Shown one piece after another: positions 8,202-16,163 of a stretch of 64,000 nucleotides of DNA. Under the pieces are notes generated by a model. It worked only from the letters and a program-made list of their open reading frames with translations. It did no database searches and was not told the DNA's origin. The DNA comes from Candidatus Brocadia sp. GTDB taxonomy: Bacteria > Planctomycetota > Brocadiia > Brocadiales > Brocadiaceae. Within the stretch, counting starts at the first letter, position 1, and every line of letters begins with the position of its first letter. The stretch is taken from the NCBI GenBank assembly GCA_013360945.1, contig JABWAQ010000003.1, forward strand, positions 1 to 64,000, written 5' to 3'. A program made the position numbers and the translations under genes.

Positions 8202-11200
8202 ATGAATATGATTAACAAACTCATCGAACTCTGCCTCAGAAACCGATTCCTCGTTATCTGCTTCTACCTCCTGGTGATATTCGGCGGCGTCTTCGGATTG
8301 AAGAACATTAACATGGATGTCATCCCGGATATTGGTGAAAATCAGTGCATCGTCTTCACCGACTGGCCAGGACGCAGCCCCCAGGACGTGGAAGATCAGG
8401 TCGCCTATCCCCTAACAGTTAATCTGCTCGGCGTACCAGGCGTAAAAGTCATACGCTCCCAATCCGCCTTTGGTTTTTCCATGATCTTTATCATCTTCAA
8501 GGACAACGTCGAATTCTATTGGGCGCGTTCCAGAGTGCTGGAGAGATTAAACTTTATCCAACAATTGCTCCCAAAGGATGTTACACCCCGACTCGGTCCC
8601 GATGCCACGGGACTTGGCCAGATCTTCTGGTACACCGTGGAAGGCGAAGGATACGACCTGGGACAATTGCGTTCAGTTCAGGATTGGTACATCCGCTACC
8701 AATTGAATGCCGTTGAAGGCGTTTCGGAGGTTGCTGCTGTCGGTGGTTTTGTAAAGCAGTATCAGGTTGATGTCGACCCCAACAAATTGCTGGCTTACAA
8801 CATGACCGTGGGAATGGTCTACGAAGCCGTTCGTAAAAGCAATATTGACGTTGGCGCTAAAGTCGTGGAAAGTAACAATATGGAGTTTATCATCCGTGGA
8901 CTTGGATTCATAAAGAACGTTTCCGATATTGAAAACATTACGGTGGGCAGTTTCAATGGTGTGCCTGTATTTGTAAAAAATATAGGCCTTGTTCAAGTTG
9001 GGGGAGATTTCAGACGCGGGGCGCTTGATAAGGAAGGCGCTGAGGTTGCCGGTGGTGTCGTTATCATGCGTCAGGGGCAAAATCCCCTGGAGGTTATTAA
9101 AAGGGTAAAAAAGAAAATTAAAGAGATAGAACCGGGATTGCCACCGGGCGTAAAGATCGTACCTTTTTATGATAAAGAGGGTCTTATCTATCGGGTTATT
9201 GATACCCTGAAAGAGGCGTTGATTGAAGAAATTATCATCACTTCCATTGTGGTAGTGTTATTTCTGTTGCATGTCCGGAGTATTATTATCTGCTGTCTGG
9301 GATTCCCTGTATCGATACTCGTCTCATTCCTGGGCATGTATTTTATGGGCATTGATTCAAATATTATGTCGCTCACGGGTATTGCCATCGCGATTGGCGA
9401 GGTGAGCGACATGTCTATTATTATGACAGAAAATATCTTCCGGAATCTCATTGAACAAAAGGGCAAGAAAAGCAGGCCACAGATCATCCTTGATGCCTCA
9501 AAAGAGGTCGGTAGTTCTGTATTCTTTGCAGCATTAACCACTATTTTTATGTTCCTCCCGGTATTTGGACTCACAGGGCAGGAAGGAAAGTTTTTTACGC
9601 CGCTGGCGTGGACAAAGACCTTTGCCATTGGGTCATCGGTCGTTATGGCAATTACCCTGGTGCCCATACTTTGTACCTTTCTGATAAAAGGTAAATTGAG
9701 ACCTATGGAAGAAAATTTTACCTCCAGGATGCTCTTGAATGGTTATCGGCCTGTCCTCAGATGGGTGCTTGATCATAAGAAGACATTCCTCGCCATTCCG
9801 CTTATCATAGTCATTTCATCCGTCTTTGTAGCGAAAAGGATTGGGCGGGAATTTATGCCACCCCTCGATGAAGGTTCTATCCTGTTTATGCCTGTAATGT
9901 TGCCAAGCGTGGCCTTAACGGACGCCTTCAAGGTCATGCAGAAACAGGACATGATCATAAAGTCCTTTCCTGAAATAGATATGGTAGTTGGTAAATTAGG
10001 CAGGGCCGAAACACCTACAGATCCTGCCCCGGTCGAGATGTTTGAGACCGTTGTTGCCCTAAAACCAAAAGAGGAATGGCGCAAAAAAAAGATCGAGTAC
10101 AGATTTTTGGATTATGTACCCTCGTTCCTCCATCCTGTTTTTCACTTCTTTTTGCCCGATGAACGGACAATTACCAAACAGGAACTCATCCAGGAATTGG
10201 ATGAAGCAACAAGGATACCCGGTGTAGCGAACATATGGACACAACCCATCATAAACCGCATTGACATGCTGGCAACAGGCATCCGCACGTCGGTTGGCGT
10301 CAAGGTCTTTGGGCCGGACCTGAACGTTATCCAGCAATTGGCTATTGATATAGAAAAGGCGCTACGTAACGTGCCTGGCGTAGCAGACCTCTATGCAGAA
10401 CGGGTTACTGGCAAACCCTACCTGGAATTCAAGATCAAACGAGAGGAGATTGCCCGCTATGGGGTCAATATCAAGGATGTGCAGGATATTGTTGAAACCG
10501 CAATTGGAGGCGAGAATATCACCACGACAATTGAGGGGCGCGAACGATACCCCGTACGGGTCAGATACAGCCGGGAGCTCAGAGACAACTTTGATGCGCT
10601 GAAAAGAATTTATGTCTCCAGTTCCACGGGTGCACTTATCCCTCTTACTCAGGTAGCCGATGTCAGGTACGTGATGGGACCAGCCATGATCAGCAGTGAA
10701 AATGCCCTCCTGAGGGCTTATGTCCTCATGAATGTCCGTGGCAGGGATCCTCTGGGTTTTGTAGAGGAGGCATCCAGGGTCGTAGCGCAAAAAATTATGC
10801 TTCCTCACGGATACTATATCCAGTGGAGCGGCCAGTTCGAAAACCAGGTCAGGGCGAGAAAGCGGTTGCAAATCCTTGTGCCCTTGTCCATGTTTGTGGG
10901 TTTTATCCTGATTTTCATGGCATTCAAATCATTCCCACAAACGATGTTTATCCTGTTTGCAGGAATTCCAACGGCCATAGCGGGTGGTGTCTGGCTTCAA
11001 TACCTGCTTGGATATAACTTCAGTGTCGCCGTCTGGGTGGGCTTCATCTCCATCTTTGGTATTGTGGATGATGATTCTGTCCTTATTACCACGTATATCA
11101 ATGATTTGTTCGGCGAAAGAAAGATGAAAAGCGTGCGGGACATCCGGGATACGATATTAATGGCGGGTACACGAAGGATACGACCTTGTATGATGACGGC

Positions 11201-11417
11201 TGCTACCACCTTCATCGGGCTTATGCCTATCCTGTGGTCAACAGGCGCCGGCGCTGAGGTAGCCAAGCCTATGGCGATTCCTTCCATCGGTGGTATGGCC
11301 ATGGCGTTGGTCAGCGTATTCATCATCCCTTGCCTGAATGCCTGGCACAAGGAACGTAAGTTTATGAAGGAGTTGAAGAAAGACCCGGATATTGTTGCGA
11401 GAGGTATTATGGTGTAA
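8202..11417 (+). CDS. CusA/CzcA-family heavy-metal efflux RND pump
   Basis: Inner-membrane proton-driven pump that exports metal ions through the adaptor and channel encoded upstream. The 1071-residue product has the RND arrangement: membrane segment at 8-28, a first porter domain starting NMDVIPDIGENQ, a block of membrane helices about 335-500, a second porter domain, and a final helix block about 890-1050. Family motifs include LTGIAIAIGEVSDMSIIMTENIFR in the fourth helix region (acidic residues of the proton relay; many homologues have GxxVDxxIV here, so the E-V-S-D form is a variant), GREFMPPLDEGSILFMP and ATTFIGLMPILWSTGAGAEV. Methionines typical of Cu/Ag pumps are present in the porter domains, but ion specificity is not certain. 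Probably co-transcribed from the BlaI-type promoter. Confidence 0.93.
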   Translation: MNMINKLIELCLRNRFLVICFYLLVIFGGVFGLKNINMDVIPDIGENQCIVFTDWPGRSPQDVEDQVAYPLTVNLLGVPGVKVIRSQSAFGFSMIFIIFKDNVEFYWARSRVLERLNFIQQLLPKDVTPRLGPDATGLGQIFWYTVEGEGYDLGQLRSVQDWYIRYQLNAVEGVSEVAAVGGFVKQYQVDVDPNKLLAYNMTVGMVYEAVRKSNIDVGAKVVESNNMEFIIRGLGFIKNVSDIENITVGSFNGVPVFVKNIGLVQVGGDFRRGALDKEGAEVAGGVVIMRQGQNPLEVIKRVKKKIKEIEPGLPPGVKIVPFYDKEGLIYRVIDTLKEALIEEIIITSIVVVLFLLHVRSIIICCLGFPVSILVSFLGMYFMGIDSNIMSLTGIAIAIGEVSDMSIIMTENIFRNLIEQKGKKSRPQIILDASKEVGSSVFFAALTTIFMFLPVFGLTGQEGKFFTPLAWTKTFAIGSSVVMAITLVPILCTFLIKGKLRPMEENFTSRMLLNGYRPVLRWVLDHKKTFLAIPLIIVISSVFVAKRIGREFMPPLDEGSILFMPVMLPSVALTDAFKVMQKQDMIIKSFPEIDMVVGKLGRAETPTDPAPVEMFETVVALKPKEEWRKKKIEYRFLDYVPSFLHPVFHFFLPDERTITKQELIQELDEATRIPGVANIWTQPIINRIDMLATGIRTSVGVKVFGPDLNVIQQLAIDIEKALRNVPGVADLYAERVTGKPYLEFKIKREEIARYGVNIKDVQDIVETAIGGENITTTIEGRERYPVRVRYSRELRDNFDALKRIYVSSSTGALIPLTQVADVRYVMGPAMISSENALLRAYVLMNVRGRDPLGFVEEASRVVAQKIMLPHGYYIQWSGQFENQVRARKRLQILVPLSMFVGFILIFMAFKSFPQTMFILFAGIPTAIAGGVWLQYLLGYNFSVAVWVGFISIFGIVDDDSVLITTYINDLFGERKMKSVRDIRDTILMAGTRRIRPCMMTAATTFIGLMPILWSTGAGAEVAKPMAIPSIGGMAMALVSVFIIPCLNAWHKERKFMKELKKDPDIVARGIMV

Positions 11418-11456
11418 AATTGAAATTAAAAGCTTGAAATCTTCTTCACCTCTGAT

Positions 11457-11565
11457 TTAATATCGCCTCAGAATGGAGAAAAGCTCTTTCGGAGAGATCG
11501 TTTTGATACCCTGAGCATTGTGTATCTCTAAAAAAGCTTCTAAAGTCGAATTATTATGAACTATT
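11457..11565 (-). pseudogene. C-terminal fragment resembling a PIN-domain toxin
   Basis: A short frame reads NNSTLEAFLEIHNAQGIKTI then SPKELFSILRRY, the way many PIN-family toxin components end (GIKxISPKEFLxIL). The upstream coding part is cut off where a MITE-like element (11566-11670) begins, and I see no PIN N-terminus beyond it. Probably a remnant. No antitoxin gene is visible nearby. Assignment rests on a short motif only. Confidence 0.35.
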
Positions 11566-11670
11566 CCGTAACAGTTAAGCACCCCCACCTGACCTCTCCT
11601 ATCGAGGGGGAGGAAGTGTTTTTCCCCGCCCCTGGTGGGAGGGGATAGGGGAGGGGGGGTGAACTGATAC
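11566..11670. mobile_element. MITE-like element with CCGTAACAGTT end
   Basis: Left end CCGTAACAGTTAAGCACCCC (11566-11585), right end GGGGGTGAACTGATAC (ending 11670); the ends are imperfect inverted repeats (GTAACAGTT..CACCCCC against GTATCAGTTCACCCCC). The interior is C/G-rich with CCTCTCC and GGGAGGGG runs that can pair. No coding. Together with the PIN remnant it accounts for the space between cusA and the next gene. Confidence 0.5.
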
Positions 11671-11720
11671 ACTAATCCTTATATCCGGTCTGAGGCCTAT
11701 AGGACGACTTTCATACTCAC

Positions 11721-12623
11721 ATGCTTACTTTTTCCATGAAGCCAACGCCTCCGTTCCGGCTGGACCTTACCGTGTGGGTCCTGAGGCGGCTCCCTATAAA
11801 TGCCATCGACCGATGGGACGGACATACCTACAGACGGACGATCGTCATTGACGGCTCTCCGGCCGAGGTATCCGCAATGCAAACAGGTCCGCCCGACAGA
11901 CCAGAGCTTTCCGTTAAGGTTGATGGCATAAAGGCCTCGGCCAGAAATAAGACAGCCTTAGAATCGCTCCTTAAAAGGACGCTTGGGGTTGAAATCGACC
12001 TTTCGGAATTTTACAGCATGGCCGCATCTCACAGGAAACTTAATGCCCTCGTTACGCCATTCATGGGTGTAAAGCCGCCGCGCTTTCCGTCCGTCTATGA
12101 ATCTCTCCTTAACGGAATAGCCTGTCAGCAGCTCTCGCTCGCGGTTGGAATCCACCTCCTTAACCGCATCTCCGTGGAATATGGTCTTGCTTTCAAGGAA
12201 TACCATGCCTTTCCAGGGCCGAAAGAGCTTGCCCATTTGCACGTTCAGTCGCTAAGAAAACTGGGCTATAGCGCCAGGAAGGCTCAAAACATCCTTAAAT
12301 TATCGGGAGACCTTATTAACGGCAGTCTTGGCATCGGGGATATCTCAGTCCTTGATAACGAAACCACCATGGAACGGCTTCTTGAGCTTCCGGGTGTGGG
12401 CCGATGGACAGCCCAGTATGTGATGTTACGGGGTCTGGGATGCCTGGACGTATTCCCGGCCGATGACGTCGGAAGTCAGAATAAGCTCATGAAATGGCTG
12501 AATCTAAAGGAAAGGCCGGATTACGACGGAATGCATAGATTTCTTGATAAATGGAGGCCATACAGGGGCCTCATATATTTTTTTCTCCTCCTTGATCATC
12601 AGGCCGGTAAGGGATTTTTTTGA
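11721..12623 (+). CDS. AlkA-like DNA-3-methyladenine glycosylase (HhH-GPD family)
   Basis: Base-excision repair glycosylase that removes alkylated bases. The 300-residue product has an N-terminal AlkA-like domain and a C-terminal HhH-GPD domain: FPSVYESLLNGIACQQLS for the first helices, LLELPGVGRWTAQYVMLRG for the helix-hairpin-helix, and DVFPADDVGSQNK with the catalytic Asp of AlkA. KWRPYRGLIYFFLLLDH matches the RWKPWRSYAL end of AlkA. No Fe-S Cys cluster of the EndoIII type is seen. The gene has visibly higher GC and different codon choice from cusA and glgC on either side and overlaps a DUF488 gene, so the pair may have been acquired together. Confidence 0.85.
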   Translation: MLTFSMKPTPPFRLDLTVWVLRRLPINAIDRWDGHTYRRTIVIDGSPAEVSAMQTGPPDRPELSVKVDGIKASARNKTALESLLKRTLGVEIDLSEFYSMAASHRKLNALVTPFMGVKPPRFPSVYESLLNGIACQQLSLAVGIHLLNRISVEYGLAFKEYHAFPGPKELAHLHVQSLRKLGYSARKAQNILKLSGDLINGSLGIGDISVLDNETTMERLLELPGVGRWTAQYVMLRGLGCLDVFPADDVGSQNKLMKWLNLKERPDYDGMHRFLDKWRPYRGLIYFFLLLDHQAGKGFF

Positions 12624-13183
12624 TGCCCGGAACAACCATCGATATGAATAAGAAACAGAAGGTTACGGTCTATACCCTTGGGCATTCGACGCTCGATCCC
12701 GACAGATTTCTGGGAATCCTTCGTGCGTATGGGATTAGAAGGCTCGTGGACATCCGATCCATTCCCCGTTCAAGGCATAACCCTCAGTTTAACCGGGATA
12801 CCTTGAGTAAATTTCTTCGTAACCATCGCGTCAATTACAGACATATGAAGTCCCTGGGCGGGCTCCGCCATGCACGGAAGGATTCAGTCAATTCAGGATG
12901 GAGGAACGCCTCTTTCCGCGGGTTCGCCGACTACATGCAGACGCCTCAGTTCGAGGATGCCCTTTTAAAGCTTATTAAGCTGGCGGAGGAAAAACCCATG
13001 GCCATCATGTGCGCCGAAGCTGTGCCATGGAGGTGCCACCGGTCGCTCATTGGCGATGCTTTAATCGTGCGTGGTATAAAAGTCCGGGATATCTACAGCG
13101 AAACCAACTCAAGAACACACTCCCTTACGCGCATGGCAATGGTCAGGGGAGAGAAGATTACCTACCCGCCGGAAAAAGGGTGA
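12623..13183 (+). CDS. DUF488 family protein
   Basis: A DUF488 protein of about 186 residues. Family hallmarks are YTLGHSTLDPDRF, LVDIRSIPRSRHNPQF, YRHMKSLGG and the Cys/His-containing MCAEAVPWRCHRSLI. The molecular function of the family is unknown to me; it is often found with DNA repair genes, as here. The ATG at 12623 overlaps the TGA of the AlkA-like gene (TGATG), implying translational coupling; a TTG at 12620 and ATG at 12644 are other options. The same higher-GC composition continues through this gene and stops at its end, where a terminator hairpin follows. Confidence 0.85.
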   Translation: MPGTTIDMNKKQKVTVYTLGHSTLDPDRFLGILRAYGIRRLVDIRSIPRSRHNPQFNRDTLSKFLRNHRVNYRHMKSLGGLRHARKDSVNSGWRNASFRGFADYMQTPQFEDALLKLIKLAEEKPMAIMCAEAVPWRCHRSLIGDALIVRGIKVRDIYSETNSRTHSLTRMAMVRGEKITYPPEKG

Positions 13184-13187
13184 GACG

Positions 13188-13212
13188 AATCGGGAGCATT
13201 CCCGATTTTTTG
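13188..13212 (+). terminator. Rho-independent terminator after DUF488 gene
   Basis: Stem AATCGGGA (13188-13195), loop GCAT, stem TCCCGATT (13100s end at 13207) followed by a run of T. It starts 5 bases after the DUF488 stop. The 18-base stretch GCATTCCCGATTTTTTGT recurs at 59391-59408, so the hairpin may derive from a dispersed repeat. Confidence 0.65.
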
Positions 13213-13680
13213 TGACTACTGCCTGGCTAAGTGTGAGACTTGCCATCCGGGTGATAACCTCGTGGCGGTTGACCTGTCTGCGTTCGATAAACAGGCACTG
13301 ATTAAATATCGCCTCATATTATTTTTCCATCAAATTGCCACATTGATTATCTGTTATGACGTGATAAAATATCCTCTACTATGACAAAATTCAAACAAAG
13401 CCATCTATTTCCGGTTGTTATCATTCAGAGACAATTTTAAGAGTGCTCTTGCTATGCTAAAAACCGTGCAATATAATTTGCAATGTTCATGTGCCAAAAA
13501 ACGAGGGAGGATGCAGTGAAATAGTTCTTAAAAATATTTTGTTTGACATATCATGGAAAAACGTTGTAATTAGAAATAGACTTTACGTTATGTAAAATAT
13601 TCCAGACAAGAACACAAAGAAGAAGATCAGGGAAGGCTTTTCAGTTAATTATTGATAGATAAAATCAAGGAGAGCGGATT
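13213..13680. other. Long leader region before glgC
   Basis: About 470 bases without a gene. A possible sigma-70 promoter is TTGACA (13543-13548), 18 bases, then a weak TAATTA (13567-13572). An AAGGAG ribosome site precedes the glgC ATG. I see no riboswitch fold or reading frame worth naming in the rest. Confidence 0.4.
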
Positions 13681-14919
13681 ATGGTTTTGAATGATAACCT
13701 GCTTAAAAAAGTACTGGTAATGGTTTTGGCAGGTGGGCAAGGGGAAAGACTCTATCCGTTAACAAAAGACAGGGCAAAGCCTGCGGTACCTTTTGGGGGT
13801 ATTTATCGTATCATTGATTTTACCTTGAGTAACTGCGTTAATTCAGGATTGCGGAAGATGTGTGTATTGACGCAATATAAATCTTATTCGTTAGATAGGC
13901 ATTTAAGGATTGGCTGGAATATATTTAATAATGATTTCGGTGAGTTCATCGAAAATATACCTCCTCAAAAAAGAATCAGTGATTTGTGGTATCAAGGGAC
14001 GGCCGATGCGGTGTATCAAAATATTTACGTACTCGATAGAGAACGTCCTGAAAGGGTTTTGATCCTGGCCGGTGATCATATTTACAAAATGGATTATCGC
14101 GAATTGATAGAATTTCACGTCGGGATGAATGCGGATCTTACGGTGCCCTGCATTGAAGTACCCATCAATGAGGCAAAGAGGTTTGGGGTTCTTGGCGTCG
14201 ATAATGAACAACGGATTATAGAATTTGATGAAAAACCGGCTAACCCAAAATCAATTCCCTCGAATCCTGAAATGGCGCTGGCATCTATGGGAATTTATCT
14301 CTTCAATACAGAGTTATTGGTAAAACGTTTAATTGATGACAACAAAAAATATACGCAACATGATTTTGGAAAGAATATTATTCCGTCGATGATTACGAAA
14401 GATCGTGTATTTGCATTTGTTTTTAATGACAAGAATAACAAGGCTGTTAAATATTGGAGGGATATAGGAACACTGGATGCATACTGGGAGGCTAATATGG
14501 ATCTTGTCCAAATTGATCCTGTTTTTAACCTCTACGATAGATGTTGGCCGATTCGCACCTATCACGAACAATTTCCTCCTGCAAAGGCTGTTTTTTCAGA
14601 ATCGTTTCCCGGTGGGAGATGCGGTATGGTTTTGGATTCCCTTGTATCCAATGGATGTATAATTAGCGGCGCCCGGGTAGAGAGGTCAATTATTTCACCG
14701 GATGTGAGGATCGACTGCCACTCTGAAATCCGTGATTCGATTATCATGGAAGGCGTGAGGATTGGTAAAAACGCCAGAGTTCAAAAAGCCATTATTGATA
14801 AATCGGTAATAATACCCGATGGGGCGCAAATTGGATATAATTTAGGGGAAGATGTGAAACAATTTACGGTTACCGAAAAAGGTATCGTTGTAGCACACAA
14901 ACAAATGCCGTTACTTTAA
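13681..14919 (+). CDS. glgC: Glucose-1-phosphate adenylyltransferase
   Basis: Makes ADP-glucose from glucose-1-phosphate and ATP, the committed step of bacterial glycogen synthesis. The 412-residue length fits GlgC. Motifs: nucleotide-binding AGGQGERLYPLT (18-29), KPAVPFGGIYRIIDFTLSN, the GTADAVYQN region that contacts the base, AGDHIYKMDYRELI with the catalytic Asp, and FDEKP. The C-terminal left-handed beta-helix (about 300-405, SNGCIISGARVERSIISPDV) is intact and mediates allostery and oligomer formation. AAGGAG precedes the ATG. Other glycogen genes are not nearby; the methyltransferase gene downstream is unrelated. Confidence 0.95.
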   Translation: MVLNDNLLKKVLVMVLAGGQGERLYPLTKDRAKPAVPFGGIYRIIDFTLSNCVNSGLRKMCVLTQYKSYSLDRHLRIGWNIFNNDFGEFIENIPPQKRISDLWYQGTADAVYQNIYVLDRERPERVLILAGDHIYKMDYRELIEFHVGMNADLTVPCIEVPINEAKRFGVLGVDNEQRIIEFDEKPANPKSIPSNPEMALASMGIYLFNTELLVKRLIDDNKKYTQHDFGKNIIPSMITKDRVFAFVFNDKNNKAVKYWRDIGTLDAYWEANMDLVQIDPVFNLYDRCWPIRTYHEQFPPAKAVFSESFPGGRCGMVLDSLVSNGCIISGARVERSIISPDVRIDCHSEIRDSIIMEGVRIGKNARVQKAIIDKSVIIPDGAQIGYNLGEDVKQFTVTEKGIVVAHKQMPLL

Positions 14920-14934
14920 GTTATAGCATCAAGT

Positions 14935-15600
14935 ATGACTCATTATACAACGAACAATGAGTATGCAGTTGTCAATGAGTATGCCGGTCTCGCCTCTGAA
15001 TATGACCGGCGCTGGGCCTTTTATATCGAGGCAACGCTTCGCGAAACACTGAAGCGCATGGATCTTACTTCACATGCCAGTCTCCTGGATATTGGATGCG
15101 GAACAGGTTCACTACTTCAGATAATTTCCAAAAATTATCCCACGGTTAAAATAGTTGGCATTGATCTTAGTATGGAAATGCTCAAGATTGCGAGGGATAA
15201 GCAGATCAAGGATGCTGCTCTTATTGCCGGCGAGGCACGGTGCTTACCCTTCAGATCCAAAAGTTTCGATATGGTAGTTTCCTGTAACGCCCTTCATTAT
15301 TTGCGCAATCCTGAAGAATGTTTGTCAGAGATTGCTCGTGTCCTCAAACCGCAGGGCAGAATCGTTATTACCGATTGGTGTGACGATTATATTGCATGTC
15401 GTGTCTGTGATGTATTCTTACGTGTGTTTAACCGCGCCCACTTCAAAACGTACGGACGGCGCGCTTGCGAACTCCTGCTCCGAAATGCCGGCTACAGTAA
15501 TGTACAGGTTGAGCGATACAAAATCAATTGGTTATGGGGGCTCATGACCGCAAAGGCACAGATTCCCCTTCATGTTCAAAAACGCATTGTACAAGTTTAA
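14935..15600 (+). CDS. Class I SAM-dependent methyltransferase
   Basis: A 221-residue methyltransferase of the UbiE/Methyltransf_11 type. It shows motif I SLLDIGCGTGSLLQII (about 46-61), the acidic residue after strand 2 in VGIDLSMEMLKIA, and the substrate-side motif DMVVSCNALHYLRNPEECL. ARVLKPQGRIVITDW is the usual post-motif. The substrate is not predictable. It lies 15 bases after glgC and may be co-transcribed with it. The frame then runs through an intergenic 170 bases to a PilZ gene. Confidence 0.85.
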   Translation: MTHYTTNNEYAVVNEYAGLASEYDRRWAFYIEATLRETLKRMDLTSHASLLDIGCGTGSLLQIISKNYPTVKIVGIDLSMEMLKIARDKQIKDAALIAGEARCLPFRSKSFDMVVSCNALHYLRNPEECLSEIARVLKPQGRIVITDWCDDYIACRVCDVFLRVFNRAHFKTYGRRACELLLRNAGYSNVQVERYKINWLWGLMTAKAQIPLHVQKRIVQV

Positions 15601-15773
15601 GTTTCAATTCAACAAAACTTTTTATTGCGGCCACACTAATAGCAACGAGCGCCGGTCTTACCGTCCGGTTCTCTCTGACCTGAAAAGGCAGAGCAAGTTC
15701 TTCTTGACGAAATATATTGTTTCATTGTATATTTACACGCAAATTCTAGCGACCTTCAACGAAAATATAAATT

Positions 15774-16151
15774 ATGGACCGTCAAAAAAACCACAGTGAA
15801 AAGAGAAAGCATCCCCGTATAGATAAGTGCATGCCATTTAAACTTAAGATTGATGATTTTAATATCATTGCTGAAACGATGAATTTGAGCTGCAGTGGGG
15901 TATATTGCCAGGTAAATAAACCTATTCCTTTTATGACCCGTCTTAAGCTGGCATTTGAATTACCTGGCCATGGAAATGAAAAGGAGCCTCAGTATGTTAC
16001 CTGTAACGGCGTAGTAGTAAGAACTGAGAAGGAGATTTCAAAAACAAAAATAAGTTCCGCTTACAATATTGCCATCTTTTTTAACGAAATTGAAAAATCG
16101 GAAAAAGAAAAGATTGCAAATTTTATTGAAAGACATAAAAGGATAAAATAA
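15774..16151 (+). CDS. PilZ domain protein (c-di-GMP receptor candidate)
   Basis: A single-domain PilZ protein of 125 residues. The first c-di-GMP binding motif (RxxxR) is EKRKHPRIDKCMPFKL near residue 8-16, and the second (D/NxSxxG) is MNLSCSGVYCQV near 38-48. Both sets of binding residues are present, so binding is plausible. It has no other domain and no signal peptide, so it should act in the cytoplasm on an unknown partner. The genes either side give no clear link. HD-GYP and CheA genes with possible c-di-GMP connection occur elsewhere in the window. Confidence 0.85.
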   Translation: MDRQKNHSEKRKHPRIDKCMPFKLKIDDFNIIAETMNLSCSGVYCQVNKPIPFMTRLKLAFELPGHGNEKEPQYVTCNGVVVRTEKEISKTKISSAYNIAIFFNEIEKSEKEKIANFIERHKRIK

Positions 16152-16163
16152 AGTTGCCAAAGA

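Noticed and set aside
15572-15799. A 75-codon frame between the methyltransferase and PilZ genes
   Set aside because: It overlaps the methyltransferase end, lacks a ribosome site and matches nothing.
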